Positions 48,084 to 57,315 of a stretch of 57,315 bases of DNA are shown here, piece after piece (the first letter of the stretch is position 1; each line of letters begins with the position of its first letter). The DNA is from Puniceibacterium sp. (lineage in GTDB: Bacteria > Pseudomonadota > Alphaproteobacteria > Rhodobacterales > Rhodobacteraceae): contig JAGXGV010000035.1 of the NCBI GenBank assembly GCA_024636635.1, positions 1 to 57,315 of the forward strand. Reading direction: 5' to 3'. Below the pieces are notes generated by a model. It was not told where the DNA came from. It saw only the letters and a program-made list of their open reading frames with translations, and did not search any database. The position numbers were made by a program, and so were the translations under genes.

Positions 48084-49100
48084 TTAGAAGGTGTCTTCCA
48101 TCTTCTTGGCCAGGTCCTCGATATTGTCCGGCGGCCAATCCTCGACATCCATGCCAAGGTGCAGACCCATGCCAGACAGCACTTCCTTGATCTCGTTTAG
48201 CGACTTGCGGCCAAAGTTCGGCGTGCGCAGCATCTCGGCTTCGGTCTTCTGGATCAGATCGCCGATATAGACGATGTTGTCGTTCTTGAGACAGTTTGCC
48301 GAACGCACCGAAAGTTCGAGTTCGTCCACCTTCTTGAGAAGGAGCGGATTGAATTCAAGCCCGTCGTCGTCGTCCTGACGGTTTGCCGATTCCGGCTCAT
48401 CGAAGTTGACGAAGATCGACAGCTGGTCCTGAACGATGCGCGCGGCATAGGCCACGGCATCCTCGGGCGTCAGCGATCCGTCGGTCTCGATCTTCATGGT
48501 CAGCTTGTCATAGTCCAGCACCTGGCCCTCACGGGTGGGCTGCACGTCATAGGCGACCTTCTTGACCGGCGAATAGATCGCGTCGATCGGGATCATGCCG
48601 ATGGGCGCGTCCTCGGGCTTGTTCTTGTCTGCCGAGACATAACCCTTGCCGGTGTTCACGGTCAGTTCCATGAACAGATCAGCACCGTCGTCGAGGTGGC
48701 AGATCACGTGATCCTTGTTCAGGATCTCGATGCCGTTGGATTCGGAAATGTCGCCCGCAGTGACGACACCGGGGCCCTTGGCATTGATCGACAGGCGCTT
48801 GGGCCCCTCGACTTCCATGCGCAGGGATACACCCTTGAGATTGAGAACGATGTCTGTCACGTCTTCCCGTACACCGGCGACGGACGAGAATTCGTGCAGC
48901 ACGTTGTCGATCTGCACCGAGGTGATGGCAGCCCCTTGCAGCGACGACAGCAGAACGCGACGCAGCGCGTTGCCGAGGGTCAGACCGAAGCCGCGCTCGA
49001 GCGGTTCCGCGATCACGGTTGCGACTCGAGTCGGATCGTTGCCCGGCTTCACTTCAAGCTGCGTCGGCTTGATCAGTTCAGCCCAGTTCTTGTGGATCAT
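48084..49100 (-). CDS. rpoA: RNA polymerase subunit alpha
   Basis: [17 protein letters not shown]...[44 protein letters not shown]; start at internal ATG 49100. Confidence 0.97.
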   Translation of the reverse strand: MIHKNWAELIKPTQLEVKPGNDPTRVATVIAEPLERGFGLTLGNALRRVLLSSLQGAAITSVQIDNVLHEFSSVAGVREDVTDIVLNLKGVSLRMEVEGPKRLSINAKGPGVVTAGDISESNGIEILNKDHVICHLDDGADLFMELTVNTGKGYVSADKNKPEDAPIGMIPIDAIYSPVKKVAYDVQPTREGQVLDYDKLTMKIETDGSLTPEDAVAYAARIVQDQLSIFVNFDEPESANRQDDDDGLEFNPLLLKKVDELELSVRSANCLKNDNIVYIGDLIQKTEAEMLRTPNFGRKSLNEIKEVLSGMGLHLGMDVEDWPPDNIEDLAKKMEDTF

Positions 49101-49167
49101 ACGTCCCTCCATTCCAGTTTCTGCCCCATGTCCTAAAGGCAAAAACGCCCGAGGTTAAAATGACGGA

Positions 49168-49198
49168 TCGGGGCCATGCGCGAAACGCGCGGCCCCGA
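49168..49198 (-). promoter_or_regulatory. Long hairpin between rpsK and rpoA
   Basis: TCGGGGCC-AT-GCGCG-AAA-CGCGC-GGCCCCGA just downstream of the rpsK stop. Confidence 0.55.
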
Positions 49199-49214
49199 CC
49201 ATAAAGTTGTGACA

Positions 49215-49607
49215 TCAGACCCGGCGGCGTTTCGGCGGACGGCAGCCGTTGTGGGCCATCGGTGTCACATCACGGATCGAGGTGATGTTGAAACCGACGG
49301 CGGCCAGCGCGCGAAGTGCGGATTCACGGCCCGAACCGGGGCCCTGCACTTCGACCTCGATGGTTTTCACGCCATGTTCCTGCGCCTTGCGGCCGGCATC
49401 TTCGGCGGCAAGCTGGGCGGCATAGGGTGTCGATTTGCGCGACCCCTTGAAGCCCATCGTACCGGCCGAGGACCAGGCGATGGCGTTGCCCTGCACGTCC
49501 GAGATCAGGATCTTGGTATTGTTGAAAGAAGAATTCACATGCGCCACACCTGCGGCGATGTTCTTGGAGACCTTCTTCTTGCTTGCGCGTCTTGTATCGC
49601 GTGCCAT
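49215..49607 (-). CDS. rpsK: 30S ribosomal protein S11
   Basis: [57 protein letters not shown]. Confidence 0.98.
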   Translation of the reverse strand: MARDTRRASKKKVSKNIAAGVAHVNSSFNNTKILISDVQGNAIAWSSAGTMGFKGSRKSTPYAAQLAAEDAGRKAQEHGVKTIEVEVQGPGSGRESALRALAAVGFNITSIRDVTPMAHNGCRPPKRRRV

Positions 49608-49622
49608 TCTGTCGACCCTCCC

Positions 49623-49991
49623 TTATTTCTTCTTGCCGGCAATGGCCTTTGCGGGGCCTTTGCGGGTGCGAGCGTTGGTGTGGGTCCGCTGACCGCGCAC
49701 GGGAAGGTTGCGGCGGTGACGCAAGCCGCGGTAGCAGCCAAGGTCCATCAGTCGCTTGATGTTCATCTGCCTCTCGCGACGCAGGTCGCCTTCGACGGTG
49801 AAGTTGGCGTCGATGTGTTCGCGGATGGACAGCACTTCGGAATCGGACAGTTCATTCACACGACGAGATTCGTCGATGCTCACTGCTTCGCAGATCTGCT
49901 TGGCCGCCGAGGGGCCGATTCCGGTGATGTAGGTGAGGGCGATCGGGACCCGTTTATGGGTCGGGATGTTAACGCCGGCGATACGTGCCAC
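49623..49991 (-). CDS. rpsM: 30S ribosomal protein S13
   Basis: [61 protein letters not shown]. Confidence 0.98.
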   Translation of the reverse strand: MARIAGVNIPTHKRVPIALTYITGIGPSAAKQICEAVSIDESRRVNELSDSEVLSIREHIDANFTVEGDLRRERQMNIKRLMDLGCYRGLRHRRNLPVRGQRTHTNARTRKGPAKAIAGKKK

Positions 49992-50220
49992 GTGTCTTTC
50001 CTTTTCGTTGCGGGTCCGTAGTTCCAGACCCTTTTTTCACAACATCAAGCCCGAGGCGGAGTGCCTGCGGGCTTGCGGCTGATCAGGTGTTCTTGCGGGG
50101 GGCGCATGGTTCCGCAATGGCGATTCTCTTGTAGAGATAGCGGTGGGTAGGGGGATTCTGCACGGGCGTCAACCCCGTATGCAGACTGTCAGCGAAGACT
50201 GTCCGGCCAGGGCCCGGACC

Positions 50221-50266
50221 CGGGGGCGCTGCCCCCGGACCCCCGGGATATTTCAGACCCGGAGAA
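50221..50266 (+). repeat. Intergenic hairpin + CCCGGGATATTT tail element, copy 2
   Basis: CGGGGGC-GCT-GCCCCCG followed by GACCCCCGGGATATTTCAGACCCGGAGAAG; same architecture as 30257-30306. Confidence 0.6.
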
Positions 50267-50306
50267 GGTAAAGAGGCAGACCTGCAAGATCAGCCACCGT
50301 ACCGGT

Positions 50307-50951
50307 TCAGCTGTCGAGTTCGCTGGCAATGGCGGCCTTTACTTCGTCCACCTGGCCCAACCCGTCGACCCGGCTGTGCTGCCCCAGGGCGTAATAATAG
50401 CCGATCAGCGGCGAGGTCTGCTTGTAGTATTCCATCAATCGCCTCTTGAGGCTTTCGGCGTTGTCATCGGCGCGGCGCTTGAATTCGGTGCCGCCGCAGT
50501 TCACGCATTTGCCATCTGCCGGAATTGGGCGCGTGCTGTCGTTGTAGACCTCGCCGCAACTGGCGCAGGTCGAACGGGCGGTGATCCGGCTTACAAGCGC
50601 CTCGTCGTTCACACCCAGTTCGATCACCCGGTCAAGCGTCTGACCCATTTCGGCGAGCAGTGCGCCCAGGGCATCGGCCTGGGTGAGCGTGCGTGGAAAG
50701 CCGTCGAAGATCAGGCCGCCGCCGATGTCGCCGCGCAGCCTTTCGCGGATCAGGCCGATCACGATGTCATCGGTAACCAGATCGCCGCGCGCCATCACAT
50801 CCGCCACCTTGCGGCCCATCTCGCTGCCGCTGTCGCGGGCTTCGCGCAGCATGTCGCCGGTCGAAAGCTGGATCATGTCCCGCTCGTCCACAAGGATGCG
50901 GGCCTGAGTGCCCTTGCCAGCCCCCGGCGGCCCAAGAATTATGATGTTCAT
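50307..50951 (-). CDS. adk: Adenylate kinase (zinc-lid type)
   Basis: [33 protein letters not shown]; lid CASC...CVNC. Confidence 0.97.
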   Translation of the reverse strand: MNIIILGPPGAGKGTQARILVDERDMIQLSTGDMLREARDSGSEMGRKVADVMARGDLVTDDIVIGLIRERLRGDIGGGLIFDGFPRTLTQADALGALLAEMGQTLDRVIELGVNDEALVSRITARSTCASCGEVYNDSTRPIPADGKCVNCGGTEFKRRADDNAESLKRRLMEYYKQTSPLIGYYYALGQHSRVDGLGQVDEVKAAIASELDS

Positions 50952-52312
50952 CGACGCGACGGTCCCCTTGCCTTGCCGGTCTTACTCTTGCCGCGCAGCT
51001 GCGACTTTTGAATGAGACCTTCGTACTGATGCGCGAGAAGGTGGCTTTGCACCTGCTGGATGGTGTCCATGGTGACGCTGACCACAATCAGCACCGAGGT
51101 ACCGCCGAAGTAGAACGGGATGGCGAACTGGCTGCGCAGGATCTCGGGCAGCAGGCAGACCGCGGCCAGATATCCGGAACCGAGCACCAGGACGCGGTTG
51201 ACCACGTATTCCAGATATTCCGACGTCTTCTTGCCCGGGCGGATGCCGGGGACAAACCCGTTCTGGTTTTTCAGGTTCTCGGCCACCTCGTCCGGCTTGA
51301 ACGAGACGTTGAAGGTGTAGAAATACGCAAAGAACACGATCATCGCAGCGAAGAACAGCAGATAGAGCGGCTGACCGGGGCCGAAATAGGCCATGATCGT
51401 CGACATCACCGGACCGGTCTGGCCCGCCTGGCTGAAGGTGGCGATCGTGGTTGGCAGCAACAGCAGCGAGCTTGCGAAAATCGCCGGGATGACGCCCGCC
51501 GGGTTCACCTTGACCGGGAGGTGCGAATTCTGCGCCTCGGTCATCTTCATGCCCACCTGGCGGCGGGGATACTGGATGGTGATCTTGCGCAGGGCGCGTT
51601 CCATGAACACCACGAACATGATCACCGCGACGACCATGATGATCACGCCGATGATCACCGCGGGGCTGATGGCGCCCGAGCGGCCGGAGGCGAAGAACTG
51701 CGCGAGGGCGGCGGGCACCTCGGCGATGATGCCGACAAAGATGATGAGAGAGATGCCGTTGCCGATACCGCGGGCGGTGATCTGTTCACCCAGCCACATC
51801 AGGAACATGGTACCGCCGACCAGGGTGATGACGCAGGACGCCTGGAAATAGAGGCCCGGATCGGTCACGAGACTGCCGGATTCAAGGCCCCTGGCAAGAC
51901 CGTAAGCCTGGAAGGTCGCCAGGAACACGGTGCCGTAACGGGTATACTGGTTGATCTTCTTGCGGCCCTGTTCACCCTCTTTCTTGAGCTGTTCGAGAAA
52001 GGGCACCATCGCGGTCAGCAGCTGGACGATGATCGAGGCCGAGATATAGGGCATGATCCCCAGCGCAAAGATCCCCATCCGCCCCAGCGCGCCGCCGGTA
52101 AACATGGTGAGGATACCGCCGATGCCCATCTGGGCCTGCTCCATGAAGTCACGCAGTGCGCCACCGTCGATGCCGGGAACGGGAATGTAGGTGCCAAGGC
52201 GGTAGACGATGAGCAGACCGACGGTAAAGAAGATGCGGTTGCGCAGATCCGTCGCCTTGCCCAGAGCAGCCCAGCTCGTGTTCGCGGCCATTTGTTCTAC
52301 TGCGGATGCCAT
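50948..52312 (-). CDS. secY: Protein translocase subunit SecY
   Basis: 10-[83 protein letters not shown]. Confidence 0.97.
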   Translation of the reverse strand: MASAVEQMAANTSWAALGKATDLRNRIFFTVGLLIVYRLGTYIPVPGIDGGALRDFMEQAQMGIGGILTMFTGGALGRMGIFALGIMPYISASIIVQLLTAMVPFLEQLKKEGEQGRKKINQYTRYGTVFLATFQAYGLARGLESGSLVTDPGLYFQASCVITLVGGTMFLMWLGEQITARGIGNGISLIIFVGIIAEVPAALAQFFASGRSGAISPAVIIGVIIMVVAVIMFVVFMERALRKITIQYPRRQVGMKMTEAQNSHLPVKVNPAGVIPAIFASSLLLLPTTIATFSQAGQTGPVMSTIMAYFGPGQPLYLLFFAAMIVFFAYFYTFNVSFKPDEVAENLKNQNGFVPGIRPGKKTSEYLEYVVNRVLVLGSGYLAAVCLLPEILRSQFAIPFYFGGTSVLIVVSVTMDTIQQVQSHLLAHQYEGLIQKSQLRGKSKTGKARGPSRR

Positions 52313-52422
52313 GAGGACTCTCTCTTGTCAGACAAACGCCGCCCGGAGCGGTTTAACGGCTCGGGCGGCGTCGGGGAAAACCTGAAACTTATGTAAGCGG
52401 CGCGGCGGCCGCTCACAACCGG

Positions 52423-52902
52423 TTATTCGGCCGCTTGAGCCTTGGTGGAGGTGATGTTCAGCGACCCACCGGCCTTTTCGACGGCCTCGACCGCGGATTT
52501 CGACGCGCCGGTCACGGCAAGGTCCAGCTTGGTGCCGAACACGCCCTTGGCCAGAACCCGGATGCCGTCCAGCTTGCGGCGGACCAGACCCGAGGAGATC
52601 AGAACGTCTTCGGTGATCTGGGCGGATGCGTCGATCTTGCCGTCATTGACGAACTTCTCGATCAGGCCAAGGTTGACGACCGCATAGGATTTGCGGTTGG
52701 GCTTGTTGAAGCCACGCTTGGGCAGACGTTGGTAAAGCGGCATCTGGCCGCCCTCGTAGCCATTGATGGCCACGCCCGAACGGGACTTCTGCCCCTTGAT
52801 ACCCCGGCCACCGGTTTTACCCATGCCCGAACCGGCACCGCGGCCGATGCGCTTGCGACGCTTGGTGGCGCCGGGATTGTCGTGGAGTTCATGTAGTTTC
52901 AT
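52423..52902 (-). CDS. rplO: 50S ribosomal protein L15
   Basis: [43 protein letters not shown]. Confidence 0.97.
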   Translation of the reverse strand: MKLHELHDNPGATKRRKRIGRGAGSGMGKTGGRGIKGQKSRSGVAINGYEGGQMPLYQRLPKRGFNKPNRKSYAVVNLGLIEKFVNDGKIDASAQITEDVLISSGLVRRKLDGIRVLAKGVFGTKLDLAVTGASKSAVEAVEKAGGSLNITSTKAQAAE

Positions 52903-53109
52903 TGTCGCTTCTCCTTTGCCGGAACTGCCCTCCAGCGACGGAGCGGGCAAACGCGGCTTTGAATATCATCTGAGTCGGGCCCTGTTCGGGCCACCGCTGG
53001 CGTATAGACGCGCAACGGCCCCGGTTCAAGGGCTTCGGGCCACCTGCTTCATCTTGCCCTAGGTTGGTCGGACAGCGGGCGCCTGGCCGCAGGTTCCGGC
53101 ACGTATCGC

Positions 53110-53144
53110 AAAAAAGCGCCCCCGGGGTCACCCGGAGGACGCTT
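53110..53144 (-). terminator. Intrinsic terminator inside spc operon, downstream of Gfa gene
   Basis: Minus strand AAGCGTCCTCCGGG-TGA-CCCCGGGGGCGCTTTTTT: GC-rich near-perfect stem followed by six T, 20 bp after the Gfa-family stop. Confidence 0.75.
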
Positions 53145-53163
53145 CAAATCCGGTCAGGCGGCC

Positions 53164-53604
53164 TCAGGCCGATGCGGGCCAGGTAAAGTCAGGGCGCAGG
53201 CCCTCGTAGACCGGGCGGCCGTCAGAGGGTTTGGCATAGCCTTTGGAGTCGTCGTAAAAGGCGTGGTAGCTTGCATCCGGGAAGGCGGCGTCGTCATAAC
53301 CCATGACATTCGGCACCGCGACACGGATACGCTTTTCCTTGTCGTCAAGCATCAGCGCGGCACCACATTCCCCGCAGGTGCAGAGTTCGAGCGGGCCATC
53401 AGGATTCTCGGCGTTGAACGGCTGACGCTTCATTTTTTCGGGGTGGTCGACCGACACATCTCCGTACTCGAAGAACGCGACATGGGTGTGCTGCTGACCG
53501 GTCACGCCCTTGCAGACGTTGCAATGGCATTCGTGGTTGTCGATAGGCTCGGCGCTGGCCTTGATGTGGACGTGGTCGCACCCGCCGGCATAGGGACTGG
53601 ACAT
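53164..53604 (-). CDS. Gfa/CENP-V family (glutathione-dependent formaldehyde-activating-like) zinc protein
   Basis: GGCDHVHIKASAEPIDNHECHCNVCKGVTGQQHTHVAFFEYGDV...CTCGECGAAL (CHC..C and CxC..C zinc motifs). Confidence 0.85.
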   Translation of the reverse strand: MSSPYAGGCDHVHIKASAEPIDNHECHCNVCKGVTGQQHTHVAFFEYGDVSVDHPEKMKRQPFNAENPDGPLELCTCGECGAALMLDDKEKRIRVAVPNVMGYDDAAFPDASYHAFYDDSKGYAKPSDGRPVYEGLRPDFTWPASA

Positions 53605-53827
53605 GATTTCTCTCCTCCTGAAGTGCGCGCCTTGCGGTTCGCGCGCTGGTTTGGAGGTGACAGCAAACCGGGGCAAAAGGCGATACGGACTTTCGGATTG
53701 GCAGGGTCGGCGGGGCTGAACGGGAAAATGCGTGCCCTGCCGCGCCCGGGTACGCACAACGACCCCCGGTTTCCCGGAGGGCGCTGCCGCGATGGGTCGG
53801 AGCGGGCCAGCGCCCGCCCCGTGGCGA

Positions 53828-54019
53828 TCACTCGCCGCGTTCTTCGATGATGGTGACAAGGTGCGGGATCTTGTTGACCATGCCGCGCACGGCAGGGGTG
53901 TCTTCAAGCTCGCGGGTCTTGTGCATCTTGTTCAGGCCCAGACCGATCAGGGTCTGGCGCTGTTTCTCGGGGCGGCGGATCGGGCTGCCGATCTGCTTGA
54001 CGATGATGGTTTTTGCCAT
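53828..54019 (-). CDS. rpmD: 50S ribosomal protein L30
   Basis: [53 protein letters not shown]. Confidence 0.97.
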   Translation of the reverse strand: MAKTIIVKQIGSPIRRPEKQRQTLIGLGLNKMHKTRELEDTPAVRGMVNKIPHLVTIIEERGE

Positions 54020-54031
54020 GTTATCAGCTCC

Positions 54032-54619
54032 TTACGCTTCTGCCGGCTCGGCGGCGGCAGCGGGGGCGTCGTCCTTGTGACCAAGAATGTCACCGACCTT
54101 CTTGCCACGACGCTGCGCGACCATGCGGGGCGATGTTTCCTTGCTCAGGCCGTCCAGCGTGGCGCGGATCATGTTGTAGGGGTTCTGCGAACCGGTCGAT
54201 TTCGCGACCACATCCTGAATCCCCAGCATTTCGAACACGGCGCGCATCGGACCACCGGCGATGATACCGGTACCCTGCGGTGCGGTCCGCATGATCACGC
54301 GGCCTGCGCCATGACGGCCCTCCATGTCGTGGTGCAGCGTGCGGCCTTCGCGCAGCGGCACGCGCATCATCTTGCGCTTGGCCTGCTCGGTCGCCTTGCG
54401 GATTGCCTCGGGGACTTCCTTGGCCTTGCCCTTGCCGAAACCGACACGGCCCTTCTGGTCGCCCACAACGACAAGTGCAGCAAAGCCGAAGCGCTTGCCG
54501 CCCTTGACGGTCTTGGACACCCGGTTGATCGCAACAAGGCGATCGGCAAATTCCGGATTCGAATCTTCGCGGTCGCGGCGGGTTCCACCACCGCCCCTGC
54601 GGTTGTCACGTTCTGCCAT
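54032..54619 (-). CDS. rpsE: 30S ribosomal protein S5
   Basis: [53 protein letters not shown]. Confidence 0.98.
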   Translation of the reverse strand: MAERDNRRGGGGTRRDREDSNPEFADRLVAINRVSKTVKGGKRFGFAALVVVGDQKGRVGFGKGKAKEVPEAIRKATEQAKRKMMRVPLREGRTLHHDMEGRHGAGRVIMRTAPQGTGIIAGGPMRAVFEMLGIQDVVAKSTGSQNPYNMIRATLDGLSKETSPRMVAQRRGKKVGDILGHKDDAPAAAAEPAEA

Positions 54620-54745
54620 ATGCAGGCATCCTTATGCTGTGGCGCCAGAAGCACCAGAAATAACTCGATCCCTGGTGGGCCTGCCCTGCGGCAGCGGCCC
54701 CCGGATCATCGAGGGGGCCCGGAAGGGGGCCCCCTGCGCCGTGGT

Positions 54746-55105
54746 TCAGATCTTCAGGCCCGCTTCGCGGGCGGCTTCGGCCAGGGCCTTCACCTTGCCG
54801 TGGAACAGACGGCCGCCACGGTCGAAATAGGCTTCTTCCACACCGGCCTTCATGGCGCGTTCGGCAATCGCGGTGCCCACCTTGGCGGCGGCCTCCACGT
54901 TGTTCTTGCCGATGATGCCCAGGTCCTTCTCAAGAGAAGAGGCCGAAGCCAGCGTCATGCCATTCACGTCGTCGATCAGCTGTGCGCTGATGTTCTTGTT
55001 GCTGCGGTGAATCGACAGGCGCAGGCGCCCCGCATTCACTGCCCGCAGTTTGTTCCGAACGCGCAGACGGCGCTTGAGGAACAGATCTCTTTTACTGTTT
55101 GCCAT
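54746..55105 (-). CDS. rplR: 50S ribosomal protein L18
   Basis: [63 protein letters not shown]; start at ATG 55105. Confidence 0.97.
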   Translation of the reverse strand: MANSKRDLFLKRRLRVRNKLRAVNAGRLRLSIHRSNKNISAQLIDDVNGMTLASASSLEKDLGIIGKNNVEAAAKVGTAIAERAMKAGVEEAYFDRGGRLFHGKVKALAEAAREAGLKI

Positions 55106-55115
55106 AGCTGCGTCC

Positions 55116-55649
55116 TTACTTCTTCTTGCCTTCCTTCTGGAAGATGAATTCGCCCTTGTACCGGATACCCTTGCCTTTGTAGGGCTCGGGGCGGCGCCAG
55201 TCACGAATGTTAGCGGCCACCTGGCCGACCAGTTGCAAATCGTGGCCTTCCACGATGATCTCGGTCGGCTTGGGTGCGGTGACCGTCACTCCAGCAGGGA
55301 TTTCGAAATTGACATCGTGGCTGAGGCCAAGGTTCAGTTTTAGGACATTGCCCTGAAGCTGCCCCCGGTAACCCACGCCGCGGATCTCAAGTTCCTTCTT
55401 GAAGACGTCGGACACGCCATGGACCATGTTCGCAACAACAGTGCGAGTCATACCCCACTGCTGGCGCGCGCGCTTGGACTTGCCGCGGGGGGTGACGGTT
55501 ATTGCGTCATCCCCGACAGTCAAGGTCACGTCGTCGGTGGCTGTGAAGCTCTGGGTTCCCTTGGAATCCTTCACTTCGATGGTCTGACCGGAGAGTGTCG
55601 CGGACACGCCCGAGGGCAGGTCGACCGGTTTTTTCCCAATACGAGACAT
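55116..55649 (-). CDS. rplF: 50S ribosomal protein L6
   Basis: [54 protein letters not shown]. Confidence 0.98.
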   Translation of the reverse strand: MSRIGKKPVDLPSGVSATLSGQTIEVKDSKGTQSFTATDDVTLTVGDDAITVTPRGKSKRARQQWGMTRTVVANMVHGVSDVFKKELEIRGVGYRGQLQGNVLKLNLGLSHDVNFEIPAGVTVTAPKPTEIIVEGHDLQLVGQVAANIRDWRRPEPYKGKGIRYKGEFIFQKEGKKK

Positions 55650-55661
55650 TACCAGTTCTCC

Positions 55662-56054
55662 TTAGAACACCGTGCAAAGCACTTCGCCGCCAACATTGGC
55701 CGCCCGTGCATGTGCATCCGACATCACGCCACGCGACGTGCTGACAATCGACACGCCCAGGCCCTGACGGACCACGGGAATGTCACTGACGCCCAGATAG
55801 ACGCGGCGACCGGGCGTGGAAACACGCTTGATCTCACGAATGACGGGGGCGCCATCGAAATACTTGAGGCTGATCTCGATGGCCGGGTGGCCGTCGATAC
55901 CGGTCTTCGCTTCGTAGCCGCGAATGTAGCCTTCGTCCGCCAGCACCTCGAGAACGCGGGCCCGCAGTTTCGACGCGGGCGTCATCACCGTGGACTTGCC
56001 GCGCATCTGCGAATTGCGGATTCGGGTGAGCATATCGCCGATAGGATCGTTCAT
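55662..56054 (-). CDS. rpsH: 30S ribosomal protein S8
   Basis: [50 protein letters not shown]. Confidence 0.98.
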   Translation of the reverse strand: MNDPIGDMLTRIRNSQMRGKSTVMTPASKLRARVLEVLADEGYIRGYEAKTGIDGHPAIEISLKYFDGAPVIREIKRVSTPGRRVYLGVSDIPVVRQGLGVSIVSTSRGVMSDAHARAANVGGEVLCTVF

Positions 56055-56066
56055 ATCATGCCCTCC

Positions 56067-56372
56067 TTACCAGCTTGACTTGACCATGCCGGGCAATTGG
56101 CCTTTGGAGCCAAGGTCGCGCAGCATGATACGGCTGATTTTCAGCTTGCGGTAATAGGCGTGCGGACGCCCCGTCAGCTGGCAGCGGTTGTGAAGACGGG
56201 TTGCCGAGCTGTTGCGCGGCAGTTCCGCCAACTTGAGGCGCGCCTTGAAACGCTCCTCGAACGGCTTGGATTCGTCGGTGGCGGCGGCTTTCAGCTCTGC
56301 CCGCTTGGCAGCATACTTGTTCACCAGACGCTGGCGCTTTTTCTCGCGCTCGATCATGGATTTTTTGGCCAT
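56067..56372 (-). CDS. rpsN: 30S ribosomal protein S14
   Basis: [67 protein letters not shown]. Confidence 0.98.
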   Translation of the reverse strand: MAKKSMIEREKKRQRLVNKYAAKRAELKAAATDESKPFEERFKARLKLAELPRNSSATRLHNRCQLTGRPHAYYRKLKISRIMLRDLGSKGQLPGMVKSSW

Positions 56373-56386
56373 GTTCTGATTTCCCC

Positions 56387-56950
56387 TTAGCTGTTGAACG
56401 GCATGTTGAAAGCTTTCAACAGCGCTTTGGCTTCTGCGTCGGTCTTGGCAGTCGTGCAGATCACGATGTCCATGCCCCAGTTCTCATCAATCTTGTCGAA
56501 ATTGATTTCCGGGAAGACAAGGTGTTCCTTGAGACCGGTGGCATAGTTGCCGCGGCCATCGAACGACTTGCCCGACACGCCGCGAAAGTCACGGATGCGG
56601 GGCATTGCCACGGTGATCAGACGATCGAGGAAATCGTACATCCGATCCCCCCGCAACGTCACCTTGGCACCGAGCGGCATCTCTTCGCGCACCCGGAAAC
56701 CGGCGATGGATTTCTTGGCCTTGGTCACGACGGCCTTCTGGCCTGCGATCGTGGTCAGGTCATCCTGCGCCGACTTGGCCTTCTTGCTGTCACGGACAGC
56801 TTCTGCGCCACAGCCGATGTTCAGCACGATCTTGTCCAGACGCGGCACCATCATCATGTTGGAGTAGCTGAATTCTTCTTTCAGCGCCGCCTTGATGGTG
56901 TCGTTGAACTGGGCCTTGAGGCGCGGGGTATAGTTTGCTGTATCAAGCAT
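56387..56950 (-). CDS. rplE: 50S ribosomal protein L5
   Basis: [64 protein letters not shown]. Confidence 0.98.
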   Translation of the reverse strand: MLDTANYTPRLKAQFNDTIKAALKEEFSYSNMMMVPRLDKIVLNIGCGAEAVRDSKKAKSAQDDLTTIAGQKAVVTKAKKSIAGFRVREEMPLGAKVTLRGDRMYDFLDRLITVAMPRIRDFRGVSGKSFDGRGNYATGLKEHLVFPEINFDKIDENWGMDIVICTTAKTDAEAKALLKAFNMPFNS

Positions 56951-57254
56951 CGATCACGTCCCCCGTGGTCTTGGCAAAACGCACCTTCTTGTCGCCATCG
57001 ACCTTGAAACCGACGCGGGTGGGTTTGCCGTTTGCATCTACCAGTGACAGGTTGCTCAGCTGGATCGGCATCGCCTTTGGGACGCGGCCGCCTTGTGAGC
57101 TCTGGCTTTGCTTGGTGTGACGGATGGCCATGTTCACGCCTTCGACCACAGCCTTGCCAGACTTGGGATCGACGGATGCGATGGTGCCCGTGGTGCCCTT
57201 GTCCTTGCCGGCAAGGACGACGACCTTGTCACCTTTGCGGAGTTTTGCAGCCAT
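56943..57254 (-). CDS. rplX: 50S ribosomal protein L24
   Basis: [51 protein letters not shown]. Confidence 0.97.
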   Translation of the reverse strand: MAAKLRKGDKVVVLAGKDKGTTGTIASVDPKSGKAVVEGVNMAIRHTKQSQSSQGGRVPKAMPIQLSNLSLVDANGKPTRVGFKVDGDKKVRFAKTTGDVIDA

Positions 57255-57315
57255 TACAGCACCTCCGGAGCAAGCGAGATGATCTTCATGAAGTTCTTGG
57301 CACGCAGTTCGCGCA
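57254..57315 (-). CDS. rplN: 50S ribosomal protein L14, C-terminal end (runs off window)
   Basis: Reverse complement reads ...RELRAKNFMKIISLAPEVL* immediately upstream of rplX. Confidence 0.9.
   Translation of the reverse strand, partial: RELRAKNFMKIISLAPEVL

Noticed and set aside
45853-48087. 744-aa plus-strand ORF
   Set aside because: Antisense to rarA and rplQ; composition-driven open frame.
51008-52396. 462-aa plus-strand ORF (His/Asp-rich)
   Set aside because: Exact antisense of secY.
53732-55147. 471-aa plus-strand ORF
   Set aside because: Antisense to rpmD, rpsE and rplR.
1-57315. CRISPR arrays, retrons, phage structural genes, toxin-antitoxin pairs
   Set aside because: No regularly spaced repeats, reverse transcriptase, capsid/tail genes or convincing TA pairs seen; the only recombinase is the truncated integrase.

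Overview
This is a GC-rich alphaproteobacterial chromosome segment, Rhodobacteraceae/Roseobacter-like by gene content. It has three zones. (1) 1-6.78 kb is an accessory, island-like region. It holds a rhodanese-domain protein, an IS110 5' remnant, a DUF892/YciE-like protein, an HWE-type hybrid histidine kinase, a 5'-truncated serine beta-lactamase-family gene and a 5'-truncated tyrosine recombinase, ending at the 3' end of tRNA-Arg(ACG). (2) 6.9-38 kb is chromosomal backbone, with rpmH-rnpA-yidD separated by about 21.6 kb from yidC-MOSC-engB-argB. The intervening block carries an ExbB/ExbD/ExbD/TonB-like cluster joined to opgGH (osmoregulated periplasmic glucans), a sqdBDC sulfolipid operon, a divergent GntR plus B12-dependent acyl-CoA mutase operon with the residue signature of 2-hydroxyisobutyryl-CoA mutase (hcmB-ligase-GTPase-hcmA), ttcA and a degenerate-GGDEF/EAL protein. 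(3) 38-57.3 kb is a bzt/aap-type amino-acid ABC transporter, an ATP12-HAD-rluC-crcB-rarA block, and the reverse-strand spc/alpha ribosomal operon (rplN to rplQ). That operon is interrupted between rpmD and rplO by a Gfa/CENP-V-family gene followed by a strong intrinsic terminator. Main points for follow-up are the HCM-type operon with its palindromic operator candidate, the Ton-OPG-SQDG envelope cluster, the gfa+terminator inside the ribosomal operon, a head-to-head double-truncation scar next to tRNA-Arg, and a hairpin + CCCGGGATATTT intergenic repeat. All homology statements come from my reading of motifs; no searches were run.
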